Assembly (NCBI GenBank): GCA_000161775.1
Contig: GG704596.1
Location: forward strand, 2,561,017-2,625,016
Length of the DNA stretch: 64,000 nucleotides
Origin: Ruegeria lacuscaerulensis ITI-1157
Lineage (GTDB): Bacteria; Pseudomonadota; Alphaproteobacteria; Rhodobacterales; Rhodobacteraceae
Direction of reading: 5' to 3'
The notes under the pieces are model-generated. The model worked only from the letters and a program-made list of their open reading frames with translations. It had not been told where the DNA came from and made no database searches. Positions 53,244-63,383 of the stretch are shown here, piece by piece. The translations under genes and the position numbers were made by a program. Within the stretch, counting starts at the first letter, position 1; the number at the start of each line of letters is the position of its first letter.

Positions 53244-54259
53244 GAAGCTTCCTGTGTCAGTTGCGCCAGCGCGGTGATTTTTTCCTTGGCCTTGCCGCTG
53301 TCGATGCTTTCCGCGGCCATGGCGACGCCTTCTCGCAGATTATCCGCGGAGTCCGCCACGACCAGCGCGGCGGCCGCGTTCAGCAGTACCGCGTCGCGAT
53401 AGGCCGACGGAGCGCCGTCGAGCAGGGTGCGGAAGGCAACGGCATTCTCTTCCGGCGTGCCGCCGATGATGTCTTCGAACGGATGCACGGGCAGGCCGGC
53501 ATCCTCGGGGTGCAGCTCGACCTCTTTGACGCGCCCGTCTTCCAGCGCCGCGACCCAGCTGATGCCGGTGATCGTCAGCTCGTCGGTGCCGTCCGAGCCA
53601 TGCACCAGCCAGGCGCGGTCCGACCCCAGCAGGCCCAGTGTTTCGGCCATCGGTCGGATCAGGTCGCGGCTGAAGGCGCCGGTCAGTTGGCGTTTCACCC
53701 CGGCCGGGTTGGTCAGCGGCCCGAGGATATTGAAAATGGTGCGTGTGCCCAGTTCCTGGCGGGTGGGCATGACATGGGCGATGGCCGGGTGATGCATGGG
53801 CGCCATCATGAAGCCGATGCCAACCTGTCGCAAAGCCTTTTCAACCACTTGCGGGCCAACCATCACGTTGATGCCCATTTGCCCCAGCGCATCCGCCGCA
53901 CCGGATTTCGAGCTGAGGTTGCGATTGCCGTGCTTGGCCACGGTCACGCCTGCGCCGGCCACGACAAAGGCCGTGGCGGTCGAGATGTTCAGCGTGCCCT
54001 TGCCGTCGCCGCCGGTGCCGACGATATCCATGGCGCCTTCCGGGGCTTTCACCGCGTTGCACTTGGCGCGCATCACCGCAGCTGCGGCTGCGAACTCCTC
54101 GACCGTTTCGCCGCGGGTGCGCATGGCCATCAACAAACCGCCGATCTGGCTGGGTGTCGCTTCGCCCTCGAACAGGATCTCAAAGGCCTGCTCGGCCTCG
54201 GCGCGGGTCAGGGCGCGATCGGCTGCGGCCCCGATCAGCGGTTTCAATGCGTCGCTCAT
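53240..54259 (-). CDS. trpD: Anthranilate phosphoribosyltransferase
   Basis: 339 aa. It transfers phosphoribosyl from PRPP to anthranilate. Motifs: [27 protein letters not shown] (about 78-104; GTGGD binds PRPP), [26 protein letters not shown] (about 105-130) and '[36 protein letters not shown]' (about 153-188). Length is standard. Overlaps trpG by ATGA (54256-54259) and trpC by 4 bp. Confidence 0.96.
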   Translation of the reverse strand: MSDALKPLIGAAADRALTRAEAEQAFEILFEGEATPSQIGGLLMAMRTRGETVEEFAAAAAVMRAKCNAVKAPEGAMDIVGTGGDGKGTLNISTATAFVVAGAGVTVAKHGNRNLSSKSGAADALGQMGINVMVGPQVVEKALRQVGIGFMMAPMHHPAIAHVMPTRQELGTRTIFNILGPLTNPAGVKRQLTGAFSRDLIRPMAETLGLLGSDRAWLVHGSDGTDELTITGISWVAALEDGRVKEVELHPEDAGLPVHPFEDIIGGTPEENAVAFRTLLDGAPSAYRDAVLLNAAAALVVADSADNLREGVAMAAESIDSGKAKEKITALAQLTQEAS

Positions 54260-54837
54260 GCGGGGACTTTCATCTCGTTCAGGAAATTCTTGAGCAGGGC
54301 ATGTCCGTGCTCGGATGCGATCGATTCCGGGTGGAACTGAACCCCGTGAATGGGCAGCGTCCTGTGCTGCAGGCCCATGATCGTGCCATCTTCCAGCTCG
54401 GCCGTGATTTCAAGGCAGTCTGGCAGGCTGTCCCGGTCAACAACCAGCGAGTGATAGCGCGTGGCCTGGAAAGGCGAGGGCAGGCCCGCGAACACCCCTT
54501 TGCCGGTGTGGTGCATCGTGCCCATCTTTCCGTGCACGATCTCGTGGCAGCGCACGACCTTGCCGCCAAAGGCCTGCCCGATGGTCTGGTGGCCCAGGCA
54601 TACGCCCATCAGAGGCGTTCCGGTCTCGGCCGCGGCCTGGGTCAGCGCCAGGCAGATGCCGGCCTGGTCCGGGTCGCAGGGGCCGGGGCTGAGCAGGATG
54701 CCGGCGGGGTTCATCGCCATGGCCTCCTGCACGTTCAGCGTGTCGTTGCGGCGCACCACCATTTCGGCGCCAAGCTCGCCCAGATAGTGGACGAGGTTGT
54801 AGGTAAAAGAGTCGTAGTTGTCGATCAGCAGCAGCAT
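54256..54837 (-). CDS. trpG: Anthranilate synthase, glutamine amidotransferase subunit
   Basis: 193 aa from ATG 54837 ([20 protein letters not shown]). It supplies ammonia from glutamine to TrpE. Class I amidotransferase triad: [10 protein letters not shown] with the nucleophile Cys (about residue 83), and G-V-Q-F-H-P-E-S-I with His and Glu near residue 172. [11 protein letters not shown] is conserved. I preferred ATG 54837 to an upstream in-frame ATG at 54915, since [11 protein letters not shown] is the canonical N terminus. trpE lies 1.7 kb away behind a divergent deacetylase gene. Confidence 0.95.
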   Translation of the reverse strand: MLLLIDNYDSFTYNLVHYLGELGAEMVVRRNDTLNVQEAMAMNPAGILLSPGPCDPDQAGICLALTQAAAETGTPLMGVCLGHQTIGQAFGGKVVRCHEIVHGKMGTMHHTGKGVFAGLPSPFQATRYHSLVVDRDSLPDCLEITAELEDGTIMGLQHRTLPIHGVQFHPESIASEHGHALLKNFLNEMKVPA

Positions 54838-55031
54838 TTGGACACTTGTCTTGGTCTTGGGCAATTCGGGCTGGCGATACAGCCCCGCGCCACGGTATAG
54901 TGTTGGCACATACATGCTCAGGCTTGTGCGGCAGCGTCAAGGGACAACCCGATATGTCCGCGCACAGGCAAGCGTTGCACGAGATGGCGCAAGGGCAGCC
55001 GAGGCAGGATGAAAGGCGAGAGGCATTTCTG

Positions 55032-56486
55032 ATGGGCGGATTTTTCGGTGGAATGATCACCGGCTTGGTCGTTGTCATGGTGTTGGGCGTGATATTGTCG
55101 CTGAACACCCCGCTGAGCAGCAAACCTGACCTGCAAACCGATGCTCCCCTGGCGTCCGAGGTCCAGCCTCCGGCTGCGGACTCGGAAGTGGCAGACGCGG
55201 GTCCGGACTCCGATCTGGTCGAGCTTGCGCCCCGTGCGCTGAATGCCCCGGATGATGTCGCAGACGCAACCGATGCACTGGCCGAGATTCAGGCCGAACC
55301 CGATGGGCGCCCGCAAGTCGGCCAGGGTGTCGCCGCGATTGAGAGACCGGGTATTGACGAAAACGGGACGGCGGTCGTTTCTACGGATGCCCCCGTGGCA
55401 CCGCAGGCACCGGCCCCGGTTCCTGCCAGCCCGGACGAAGCCGTGCATCCGGTCGATGTAGATCCCGTTCCTCCGACTGCTCCGGAGCCGCAGGATCAGG
55501 ATACGATCGAGGCTTCCGGACCCAGCCCGGATCAGGGTTCACAACCGGATGCAGATTCCGCAGAAATCGCGGCACTCCCCCAAGAGCCCGAGGCCAACGT
55601 GCCCTCCGTCACGTCTCAGAGCCCGATTGCCGTCGAAGGGGATGAGGATACCGCACCACGCAAGCGCGCCCGGATAGCGGCACTGCCACAGATCGGAGCC
55701 GAACCGACAGCGCCTTCGACGTCGGGTGTCGGCAAGCGTGTGGTCCCTCTGACAGAGCGGGATGATCCGCCGGCCGATCAGACCGAAATCACCCAGCCCG
55801 AAGCGCCGCCCGGCGATCCGATCGACGCCTATGCCGCGCCGTTCGAAAACCCGGAAGGCAAACCGTTGATGTCGATCGTTCTGATCGATGACGAAGGTGC
55901 ATTCGGGGCCGAGGCTTTGAAGGATTTCCCCTATCCGCTGAGTTTCGCGATCGATCCGTCGGACCCGCAGGCGGCCGAAAAGGTGAAGCGCTACCGCGAG
56001 GCCGGGTTTGAAGTTCTGATCCTGACCGATCTTCCCCGATCCTTCAGTGCACAGGATGCCGAGGTTTCGCTGTCCGTCTGGCTTGAAGCACTGCCGGAAA
56101 CTGTTGGGCTTCTTGAAGGAGTCGAAACTGGTATCCAGGGGAACCGTCGGTTGGCGGATCAGGTGGCGGCGATTGCCGGAGCCACCGGGCGGGGATTGGT
56201 CGTGCAGGACAAGGGGTTGAACACGGTTCAGAAACTGGCGGCGCGCAACGGCATACCATCAAGCATCGTATTTCGGGATATTGACCGGGCAGGGCAAGAA
56301 GCCGATGTCATGCGACGGTTCCTGGATCAGGCCGCGTTCCGCGCCAGTCAGGAAGGGGCCGTGGTGATGTTGGGGCGTCTTCGGCCCGAGACGATCTCGG
56401 CTCTGTTGCTGTGGGGGCTTGAGGATCGCAGCAGCAGGGTCGCGCTGGCGCCGATCTCGGCGGTCATGAAAAGCCAGATCCAGTAA
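55032..56486 (+). CDS. Divergent polysaccharide deacetylase family protein
   Basis: 484 aa from ATG 55032 (MGGFFGGMITGLVVVMVLGV); upstream in-frame ATGs at 54954 and 54846 exist, but this start begins at the membrane anchor. Residues 5-27 are a transmembrane or signal-anchor; residues 35-285 are an acidic Pro/Ala-rich linker; the C-terminal domain (about 295-484) shows MSIVLIDDEGAFGAEAL, YPLSFAIDP, REAGFEVLILTDLP, VGLLEGVETGIQGNRR and 'GRLRPETISALLLWGLED', the pattern of divergent polysaccharide deacetylases (YibQ-like). It probably acts in the periplasm on glycan; the substrate is unknown. Divergent from trpG; it separates trpG from trpE. Confidence 0.8.
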   Translation: MGGFFGGMITGLVVVMVLGVILSLNTPLSSKPDLQTDAPLASEVQPPAADSEVADAGPDSDLVELAPRALNAPDDVADATDALAEIQAEPDGRPQVGQGVAAIERPGIDENGTAVVSTDAPVAPQAPAPVPASPDEAVHPVDVDPVPPTAPEPQDQDTIEASGPSPDQGSQPDADSAEIAALPQEPEANVPSVTSQSPIAVEGDEDTAPRKRARIAALPQIGAEPTAPSTSGVGKRVVPLTERDDPPADQTEITQPEAPPGDPIDAYAAPFENPEGKPLMSIVLIDDEGAFGAEALKDFPYPLSFAIDPSDPQAAEKVKRYREAGFEVLILTDLPRSFSAQDAEVSLSVWLEALPETVGLLEGVETGIQGNRRLADQVAAIAGATGRGLVVQDKGLNTVQKLAARNGIPSSIVFRDIDRAGQEADVMRRFLDQAAFRASQEGAVVMLGRLRPETISALLLWGLEDRSSRVALAPISAVMKSQIQ

Positions 56487-56506
56487 GCTGGTAGTGTCGG
56501 ACTGAA

Positions 56507-56532
56507 AAAAGGTGGCCACGGGGCCACCTTTT
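56507..56532. terminator. Bidirectional terminator between the deacetylase gene and trpE
   Basis: AAAAGGTGGCC (56507-56517), 4-nt loop, GGCCACCTTTT (56522-56532), with a run of A before and T after. It serves both convergent genes (stops at 56486 and 56538). Confidence 0.88.
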
Positions 56533-56537
56533 ACCGT

Positions 56538-58049
56538 TCAGCTGTTGCCCGAGCCGGTGAACCGGGCCGCATCCGCCGCAGCCCTCCGGATCGCATTGGA
56601 TTTGTGAACCGTCTCCATGTACTCGGCCTCGGGGTCGCTGTCATAGACGACACCGCCGCCAGCCTGGATGTACAGTTTCTTGTCCTTCACGATGGCCGTG
56701 CGCAGGGCGATGCACATGTCCATGTCGCCTCCGGCGCTGAAATAGCCGACCCCGCCGCCATAGATGCCGCGCTTTTCGGGCTCCAACTCGTCGATGATCT
56801 GCATCGCGCGTACCTTGGGTGCACCCGACACCGTGCCCGCCGGCATTCCAGCAAAGAACGCATCCAGCGCGTCCTTGTCCTCGGCCAGTTCACCGACCAC
56901 GTTCGACACTATGTGCATCACGTGGCTGTAGCGCTCGATGATGAATTCCTCGGTCGGGCGCACGGTTCCGATCTTGGACACCCGCCCCGCATCGTTGCGG
57001 CCCAGATCAAGCAGCATCAGATGCTCGGCCAGTTCCTTCGGATCGGCCAGCAGCTCGGCCTCGTTGGCCTTGTCCTCCTCGGGGGTGGCGCCGCGTGGCC
57101 GGGTGCCGGCGATCGGGCGGATCGTCACCTGGTTGCCGAAGACCCGCACCAGAATTTCCGGGCTGGCGCCCACCACCTGGAACCCGCCGAAATTGAAATA
57201 GAACATGAACGGCGACGGGTTCGTGCGTCGCAGCGACCGGTACAGCGCAAAAGGCGGCAGCGGGAAATCCTGCGTCCAGCGCTGAGCGGGCACCACCTGA
57301 AAGATGTCGCCGGCACGGATGTATTCCTTGGCCTTTTCGACCGCCTCCATATAGCCCGATTTGGTGAAATTCGACACCGGCGGCGCGACCTCGTGCGCTT
57401 CGCCCAGGTCGCGGGTCTCGGCGGGCATGGCGCGTTCCAGATCGCGCACAGCGTCCATCACGCGCTCGGCCGCCTGCGCATAGGCCGCCTTGGCCGATTG
57501 CCCCCCGGTCACCCAGGCGGGAGAGACGATGGTGACCTCGCCCTTGACGCCGTCGAGAACCGCCACGACCGAGGGCCGCAGCAGAATGGCGTCAGGCAGG
57601 CCCAGCGGGTCGGGGTTGACGTCGGGCAGGTATTCCACCAGCCGCACCATGTCATAACCCAGATAGCCGAACAGCCCCGCCGCCGCCTGCGGTAGGTCGT
57701 CGGGCAGCGCGATGCGGCTTTCGGCCAGCAGCGCGCGCAGATTGTCCATCGGGTTGCCGTCCTGAGCGGCAAAATCATCCTCGTCGAACCGGGCCGAACG
57801 GTTCAGTTCGGATGTCTCGCCCCGGCAGCGCCAGATCAGGTCGGGCTTCATGCCGATGATCGAATACCGTCCGCGCACCTCGCCACCGGTCACCGATTCC
57901 AGCATGAATGCGTTTTTCTGCGCGCCCGTCAGCTTGAGCATCAGCGACACCGGAGTGTCCAAATCTGCGGCCAGCCGGGTATAGACCACTTGGTTTTCAC
58001 CCGCGTCATAGGCGCGGGCGAAGCTGTCGAAATCGGGGGTCAGAGCCAT
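56538..58049 (-). CDS. trpE: Anthranilate synthase component I
   Basis: 503 aa. It makes anthranilate from chorismate and ammonia with TrpG. N-terminal regulatory part includes L-M-L-K-L-T-G-A-Q-K-N-A-F-M-L-E-S-V-T-G (feedback region, usual L-E-S typed), and the chorismate-binding core has YIRAGDIFQVVPAQRW (about 242-257), 'NPSPFMFYFNFGGFQVVGASPEILVRV', IAGTRPRGATPEEDKANEAELLADPKELAEHLMLLDLGRNDAGRVS (about 317-362) and 'GAPKVRAMQIIDELEPEKRG'. It is 12 bp downstream of the ppiD-like gene and probably co-transcribed. Not fused to trpG. Confidence 0.96.
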   Translation of the reverse strand: MALTPDFDSFARAYDAGENQVVYTRLAADLDTPVSLMLKLTGAQKNAFMLESVTGGEVRGRYSIIGMKPDLIWRCRGETSELNRSARFDEDDFAAQDGNPMDNLRALLAESRIALPDDLPQAAAGLFGYLGYDMVRLVEYLPDVNPDPLGLPDAILLRPSVVAVLDGVKGEVTIVSPAWVTGGQSAKAAYAQAAERVMDAVRDLERAMPAETRDLGEAHEVAPPVSNFTKSGYMEAVEKAKEYIRAGDIFQVVPAQRWTQDFPLPPFALYRSLRRTNPSPFMFYFNFGGFQVVGASPEILVRVFGNQVTIRPIAGTRPRGATPEEDKANEAELLADPKELAEHLMLLDLGRNDAGRVSKIGTVRPTEEFIIERYSHVMHIVSNVVGELAEDKDALDAFFAGMPAGTVSGAPKVRAMQIIDELEPEKRGIYGGGVGYFSAGGDMDMCIALRTAIVKDKKLYIQAGGGVVYDSDPEAEYMETVHKSNAIRRAAADAARFTGSGNS

Positions 58050-58061
58050 TTGTCGATCCGG

Positions 58062-59903
58062 TCAGAAATTGGCCTGAACGGCGTTCAGCGCGCGTTGGTC
58101 CAGCGTGGGCCGGGCGCGGGTCTGCGCGTCGCGGACATAGGCGTCAAAGATGTTCTGCGCCAGCGCCTGGTTCAGCTGCGCCGCGACCGCGTCTTTCATC
58201 TGGCGCTGCTCGTCGGTTTCCGCCGGGGGCAGCACCTCGTCCAGACGGACGATGAACGCCGCACCCTGACCGGGAATGACACGCAATTCACCCGGCTCCA
58301 TCTCGAACACCTGGGTCATGAAATCGCCGGGCACGTCATCCAGGAACGCCGTACGGGTCAGCGCGTTTTCCACCCGGAACGGCAGCCCGGTCGCGGCGAA
58401 GTCTCCTTCAACGGCCAAGCTGGTCACGACCGTATTGGCCTTTTCCAGCAAAGCCTTGCCGATTTCTTCCTGCTTCCATGCCTCGATCACGCGGTCGCGC
58501 GCGCTCTCCAGAGGTTCGGGGCGCGGCGGCAGTTCTTCGTCCAGGCGCAGGGCAAAGACCGAGCCGTCCTCGAGAAAGCCGATCTCGGGGAAGTCGCCCT
58601 CGCCGACGGCCTGGGCCGCGCTGCGGAAGGCGTCATAGGCAGCAATGTCCTCGTCGGTCTGGGCTGTCCAGTCGATCTGACCCAGTTCCATCTCGGTCTC
58701 GGCGGCCAGTTCTTCCAGCGTCGCGCCTCCGGCCAGCATGTCGTTGTATTCTTCGGCCTGCGACTCGATCACGCGGCGGGCGCGTTCGGCGGCCAGTTCC
58801 TCGCGCAGCTCGGGTTCGGCCTCGTCAAAGGTGACATTGTGCTCGGCCAGCGTGCCGTTCACGCGGAACAGGGCCGGGCCGAAGGCCGACGGCAGCGGGC
58901 CGACCACATCGCCGACCTCGGCGGCAAAGACGGCATCTGCCGCTTCGCCCAGATCGTCACGGGTCACATCACCCAGATCGACATCGCTGAGCTCCAGCTC
59001 GCGCGCGCGCACCAGCTGTTCGAAATCGACGCCGCCAACTTCAAGCTGCGCCTTGGCTTCGGTCGCCTCGGCCTCGGACGGGTAGACCAGCCGTTCCACC
59101 AGGCGCCGCTCGGGCTGCTGGTATTGCTCCTTGCGCTGATCATAGAGGCGGCGCAGGGCGTCCTCGTCCACCTCGACCGTGTCCTGCAGCATCGCGGGCG
59201 ACAGAACGGCATAGGTGATCTTTTTCGTGCGGGGCAGGGTAAAGCGGTCGGTGTTGGCCTCATAGAAGGCCTGGATGTCCGCGTCGGTCGGCTCGGGCAC
59301 CGGTGCGTCCAGCGCGTCCGCCGACAGGGTGGCCACGGTAAAGCTGCGGCGGGCCTGCACATAATCGGCCAGCGTGTCGGTCAGAACCGCGGGCATTTCG
59401 ATGCCGTTCATGATGGCGCCCTGCACGATGGTGCGGGCGGTTTCCTTGCGCAGGTCTTCCTCGAACTCGGCTTCGGTCATGCCGATCTGTTCCAACTGGA
59501 ACCGATAGGCCTCGCGGTCGAACGATCCGTCTGCGCCCTGGAAGGCCTGAATGCGCAGGATCTCCTTTTGCAGGTTTTCGTCGCCGACCGAGATGCCCAG
59601 CTGCGCGACCTCGTTGTCCAGCGCGGCCAGCGCGACCAGCCGCGACAGGGCGCGCTGATCCAGTCCCAGGTCGCGGGCCTGAGACATCTGCAGCGGCTGT
59701 CCCGTCTGCGCCTCGACCGCGCGGATTTCGCGCTGAAGCTCGCGGGCATAGGCATCGACGGTGATGACCTCGTCCCCGACCTGCGCGACCGTGCGCACGG
59801 TGCCGCTGAGGTTGACGGCGCCGAACCCGGCAAGCCCCAACATCAGCAGGCCCATCAGGACCCAAACAAAGGTTTTGGAAAGGTTCTTCATGCCTGCGGC
59901 CAT
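58062..59903 (-). CDS. ppiD: SurA/PpiD-type peptidyl-prolyl isomerase, membrane-anchored
   Basis: 613 aa. A single N-terminal transmembrane anchor (about residues 12-32, FVWVLMGLLMLGLAGFGAVNL), then a SurA_N-like helical chaperone domain (about 45-180, 'AQVGDEVITVDAYARELQREIRAVEAQTGQ', 'LARLVALAALDNEVAQLGISVGDENLQKEI' region) and a degenerate parvulin domain in the middle ('ERLVYPSEAEATEAKAQLEVGGVDFEQLVRARELELSDVDLGDVTRDDL'). The C-terminal part is again chaperone-like. It would help fold outer-membrane or secreted proteins in the periplasm. ATG 59903 is used; an internal Met at residue 5 (MKNLSKTF) is equally possible. It precedes trpE. Confidence 0.85.
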   Translation of the reverse strand: MAAGMKNLSKTFVWVLMGLLMLGLAGFGAVNLSGTVRTVAQVGDEVITVDAYARELQREIRAVEAQTGQPLQMSQARDLGLDQRALSRLVALAALDNEVAQLGISVGDENLQKEILRIQAFQGADGSFDREAYRFQLEQIGMTEAEFEEDLRKETARTIVQGAIMNGIEMPAVLTDTLADYVQARRSFTVATLSADALDAPVPEPTDADIQAFYEANTDRFTLPRTKKITYAVLSPAMLQDTVEVDEDALRRLYDQRKEQYQQPERRLVERLVYPSEAEATEAKAQLEVGGVDFEQLVRARELELSDVDLGDVTRDDLGEAADAVFAAEVGDVVGPLPSAFGPALFRVNGTLAEHNVTFDEAEPELREELAAERARRVIESQAEEYNDMLAGGATLEELAAETEMELGQIDWTAQTDEDIAAYDAFRSAAQAVGEGDFPEIGFLEDGSVFALRLDEELPPRPEPLESARDRVIEAWKQEEIGKALLEKANTVVTSLAVEGDFAATGLPFRVENALTRTAFLDDVPGDFMTQVFEMEPGELRVIPGQGAAFIVRLDEVLPPAETDEQRQMKDAVAAQLNQALAQNIFDAYVRDAQTRARPTLDQRALNAVQANF

Positions 59904-59984
59904 AGTGCCCTCTTGGATCTTGCGGCAGGGGTCTGCCGTCTGTGTTGCGGCCCTGAATACGATGCGGGATGCCGGGGGGCAAGC

Positions 59985-61160
59985 TTAGAAGGACAGGGCC
60001 TGCAGCCGGTCGAACAATTGCCCGATTCCGGCACGGTCCAGATTGGCAAAAGCAATGCGCACCTGACGTCTCCCGGCGGGGTCGTGATCGGGCATGAACA
60101 TCGTGCCCGGCAGCAGCAGAATACTCGCCTCGGCGACCAGTCTGCGCGCCAGAATATCCGACGGCATGTCGAACGGGTGTTCGAGATAGGCGAAATAGGC
60201 CCCCAGACCCAGCAGCCGCCAGCCCTTGTCGGTCAGGCGGGGCATGTTCTCGGTGATTGCGGCGCGGCGATCCAGGATCTCGGCGCGTTCGCCCCCCAGC
60301 CATTGTGACAGGTTCTGCATCCCCCACAGCGCCGCGAACTGGCCCATTTGCCCGGGGCAGATGGCGACGGTGTCGAGGAATTTCTCGACCTCGGCCAGAA
60401 GCGGCGCACCGGTGGCGATCGCGCCCACCCGGTGGCCGGTCAGGCGGTAGGCCTTCGAGAAGGAATAGAGATGCACCAGCGTCCGGTCCCAGTCGGGCTG
60501 CTGGAACAGCGCGTGCGGCGGGCCGCTGCGGCTGTCGAAATCACGATAGGTTTCGTCGACCAGCAGGCGCAGGCCATGCTGTTGCGCCAAGTCATAGAAG
60601 GCACGGACCAGATCCGCCGGGTATTCGACCCCACCCGGATTGTTGGGCGTGACCAGCGCGATCGCGCGCGTGCGCTCGGTGATCAGCGCGCGCGCCCGTT
60701 CGGGATCGGGCAGCAGGTCCGACCCGGTCGGCAGATCAACCGCCCGCACACCGGCCATGTCCAGCCACATTTTGTGATTGAAATACCAAGGTGTTGGCAG
60801 GATGACCTCATCCCCTTGATCGGTGATCGCCGAGATGACCGAGGCAAAGGCCTGATTGCAGCCTGAGGTGATCGCTGTCTGCTCCGGCCGAACCTCGGCA
60901 GCGTAGTGATCGCTGATCTCACGCGCGAGCTCCGCGCGCAGATCGGGGTTGCCCAGTACCGGGCCGTAGAGATGTGCGGCGTCCTGATTGATCGCAAAAT
61001 CGGCCATCGCCTGCCGCAGCGCCAGCGGCGGCGGATCAACTGGCGCCGCCTGGCTGACATTGATCAGCGGGCGGTCTTCCGAGAACGTGACCCCCTCGAG
61101 CCAACGCCGCGCCTCCATCACCGGAGGGGCGAAGGTGGCGGCGGTGCGGGTCAATGTCAT
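59985..61160 (-). CDS. PLP-dependent aminotransferase, class I/II
   Basis: 391 aa from ATG 61160 (MTLTRTAATFAPPVMEARRW). Fold type I: INVSQAAPVDPPPLALRQAM, GPVLGNPDLRAELAREI, ITSGCNQAFASVISAITDQGDEVILPTPWYFNHKMWLDMAGV, IALVTPNNPGGVEYP with the substrate-binding Asn, VDETYRDF with the PLP Asp, and LYSFSKAYRLTGHRVGAI with the Schiff-base lysine. Substrates are not readable; relatives are called aspartate/tyrosine/aromatic aminotransferases. It sits between ppiD and gpt. Confidence 0.85.
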   Translation of the reverse strand: MTLTRTAATFAPPVMEARRWLEGVTFSEDRPLINVSQAAPVDPPPLALRQAMADFAINQDAAHLYGPVLGNPDLRAELAREISDHYAAEVRPEQTAITSGCNQAFASVISAITDQGDEVILPTPWYFNHKMWLDMAGVRAVDLPTGSDLLPDPERARALITERTRAIALVTPNNPGGVEYPADLVRAFYDLAQQHGLRLLVDETYRDFDSRSGPPHALFQQPDWDRTLVHLYSFSKAYRLTGHRVGAIATGAPLLAEVEKFLDTVAICPGQMGQFAALWGMQNLSQWLGGERAEILDRRAAITENMPRLTDKGWRLLGLGAYFAYLEHPFDMPSDILARRLVAEASILLLPGTMFMPDHDPAGRRQVRIAFANLDRAGIGQLFDRLQALSF

Positions 61161-61200
61161 CGGGTGTCCGGTCTTGCTGATTTGTGGTGGAAAAGTGGGA

Positions 61201-61710
61201 TCAGTCGGTGCCGCGATAGGGCTCAACGTATTGCAGGGCCATATCCCAAGGGAAGAAGATCCAGGTGTCCTGGCTGACCTCAGTGATATAGGTGTCAACC
61301 ATCGGGCGGCCCTTGGGCTTTGCATAGACCGTGGCGAAATGGGCCTTGGGGTACATCTTGCGCACCAGTTCCAGCGTCTTGCCGCTGTCGACCAGATCAT
61401 CGATGATCAGCACGCCCTCACCATTCCCCATCAGATCGGCATCCGGGGCCTTGAGCACCTCGGCCTCGCCACGTTCCTGATGGTGATAGGATTTGACGCT
61501 GATCGTATCGACGGTGCGGATGTCCAACTCGCGGCTGACGATCATCGCAGGGGCCATGCCGCCGCGCGTGATCGCGACCACGGCGCGCCAGGCTCCCTCA
61601 TCCGGTCCCTGACCATCCAAACGCCAGGCCAACGCGCGCGAGTCGCGGTGGATCTGGTCCCAGCTGATGTGAAAGCCTTTTTCGTGGGGCAGGCGGTCCT
61701 TCGCGCTCAT
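61201..61710 (-). CDS. gpt: Xanthine-guanine phosphoribosyltransferase
   Basis: 169 aa from ATG 61710 ([20 protein letters not shown]). Purine salvage: guanine, xanthine or hypoxanthine + PRPP to nucleotide. Motifs: [36 protein letters not shown] (about 48-83) and the PRPP motif [38 protein letters not shown] (about 101-138). [12 protein letters not shown] matches E. coli Gpt PQDTWIEQPWDM. I prefer M at 61710 to an upstream ATG at 61740, which would overlap the fabI end. Confidence 0.93.
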   Translation of the reverse strand: MSAKDRLPHEKGFHISWDQIHRDSRALAWRLDGQGPDEGAWRAVVAITRGGMAPAMIVSRELDIRTVDTISVKSYHHQERGEAEVLKAPDADLMGNGEGVLIIDDLVDSGKTLELVRKMYPKAHFATVYAKPKGRPMVDTYITEVSQDTWIFFPWDMALQYVEPYRGTD

Positions 61711-61714
61711 TGTC

Positions 61715-62521
61715 TTATCCCTTTTCCACATCCGGCGCATCGACGGCTTTCATGCCGACGATGTGATAGCCCGAATCCACATGCAGGTTCTCGCCGGTCA
61801 CGCCGCTGCTGAGATCCGAAAGCAGATACAGCGCCGATTTGCCAACGTCGTCGATGGTCACGTTCCGACGCAGGGGCGAGTTGTACTCGTTCCACTTCAT
61901 GATGTAGCGGAAATCGCCGATGCCGCTGGCGGCCAGGGTCTTGATCGGCCCGGCCGAGATCGCGTTGATGCGGATGTTGTCCTTGCCCAGGTCCTCGGCC
62001 AGGTATTTCACCGACGCTTCGAGCGCGGCCTTGGCCACACCCATGACATTGTAATGTGGCATGACCTGCTCGGCGCCGTAATAGGTCAGGGTAATGGCGC
62101 TGCCGCCATCGGTCATAAGTTTCTCGGCGCGCTGCATGACGGCCGTGAAGGAATAGACCGAGATGTCCATCGTCAGCTTGAAATTGGCACGCGACGTGTC
62201 GACATAGCGGCCGCGCAGCTCGTTCTTGTCGGAGAAACCAATGGCATGGACGACGAAATCCAGCTTGCCCCATTTTTCCTTCAGGGCAGCGAACAGGGCG
62301 TCGATCGAGTCTTCGTCGCTGACGTCGCAGGGCAGAACGATCTCGCTGCCCAGTTGCGCGGCCAACGGGTCGACCCGTTTCTTCAGCGCCTCGCCCTGGT
62401 AGGAAAAGGCCAGCTCGGCCCCGGCGTCCGACAAGGCGCGGGCGATTCCCCATGCGATTGATTTGTCATTGGCCAGTCCCATGATGAGGCCGCGCTTGCC
62501 GGCCATCAACTGATTTGACAT
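61715..62521 (-). CDS. fabI: Enoyl-[acyl-carrier-protein] reductase (NADH)
   Basis: 268 aa from ATG 62521 ([21 protein letters not shown]). It performs the last reduction of the fatty-acid elongation cycle. FabI hallmarks: [16 protein letters not shown] (about 15-30), [29 protein letters not shown] (about 90-106), the Y-x6-K pair in [30 protein letters not shown], and '[20 protein letters not shown]'. The Y-V-M-P-type substitutions that confer triclosan resistance are not obvious. Divergent from pdxH; gpt starts 4 bp after its stop. Confidence 0.95.
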   Translation of the reverse strand: MSNQLMAGKRGLIMGLANDKSIAWGIARALSDAGAELAFSYQGEALKKRVDPLAAQLGSEIVLPCDVSDEDSIDALFAALKEKWGKLDFVVHAIGFSDKNELRGRYVDTSRANFKLTMDISVYSFTAVMQRAEKLMTDGGSAITLTYYGAEQVMPHYNVMGVAKAALEASVKYLAEDLGKDNIRINAISAGPIKTLAASGIGDFRYIMKWNEYNSPLRRNVTIDDVGKSALYLLSDLSSGVTGENLHVDSGYHIVGMKAVDAPDVEKG

Positions 62522-62656
62522 GTTCGGTTCTCCGCCTGTCGTCGCGTTGCGTTGCGTTGGTTTATGCCATTGATTGCGCTGCATCAAGGTCATGCGGGCT
62601 TGCCGGGGGCATGTTCTCGCCTTAGTGTCCTTAACAATTCGTTCCAGGGGATGGAT

Positions 62657-63262
62657 ATGAATGAACGAAGTGGAATCTTCGCTGGCGACGACCCGTTTGA
62701 TATAGCACGGCGTTGGTTGGCTGAGGCCGAAAAGACGGAGCCAAACGATCCGAACGCGATAGCTTTGGCGACCGTGGACCCGGAAGGCATGCCGAATGTT
62801 CGGATGGTGCTGCTGAAAGAGATCGAAGCGGACGCTTTCGTTTTCTATACCAACTATCACAGTGCAAAGGCGCGCGAGCTCGAGGCCTCGGGCAAGGCTG
62901 CATTTGTCATGCATTGGAAATCTTTGCGGCGTCAGATCCGAGTTCGTGGTACAATCGTCCGGGAAGAGGGTCCGAAAGCCGATGCCTATTTTGCCTCGCG
63001 GTCCCTCAAAAGCAGGTTGGGAGCATGGGCTTCGCGACAGTCCGAGCCTCTGAGCAGCCGCGCCGCATTGATGGCGGACGTTGCAAAACTGACGGCAAGG
63101 CTTGGGCCGAACCCACCGCGCCCCGATTTCTGGGGAGGATATCGGGTGTTGCCGGTTGAAATCGAATTTTGGGCGGATGGCGCGTTTCGACTGCATGACC
63201 GGTTTCAGTGGCTGCGCGAAAAAGACGGTCAAGAGTGGAAAGTACAGAGGTTGAATCCGTGA
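62657..63262 (+). CDS. pdxH: Pyridoxamine 5'-phosphate oxidase
   Basis: 201 aa. FMN enzyme producing pyridoxal 5'-phosphate. Motifs: [45 protein letters not shown] (residues 11-55), [38 protein letters not shown] (about 62-99) and '[20 protein letters not shown]', with the C-terminal [17 protein letters not shown] and WKVQRLNP. Two in-frame ATGs are present, 62651 and 62657; the AGGGG at 62646-62650 leaves 6 nt to the second, so I use 62657. Confidence 0.94.
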   Translation: MNERSGIFAGDDPFDIARRWLAEAEKTEPNDPNAIALATVDPEGMPNVRMVLLKEIEADAFVFYTNYHSAKARELEASGKAAFVMHWKSLRRQIRVRGTIVREEGPKADAYFASRSLKSRLGAWASRQSEPLSSRAALMADVAKLTARLGPNPPRPDFWGGYRVLPVEIEFWADGAFRLHDRFQWLREKDGQEWKVQRLNP

Positions 63263-63383
63263 TGTTCGCGTATCGTGAAATGCAACATGCAGAAAATAAA
63301 GAAGTTTTTCGCCTTGAATTTGCGCTGCAATTCCATACACATCAAGCCCTTAACGACTTGCTAACATTCGTGATGGGAACACC

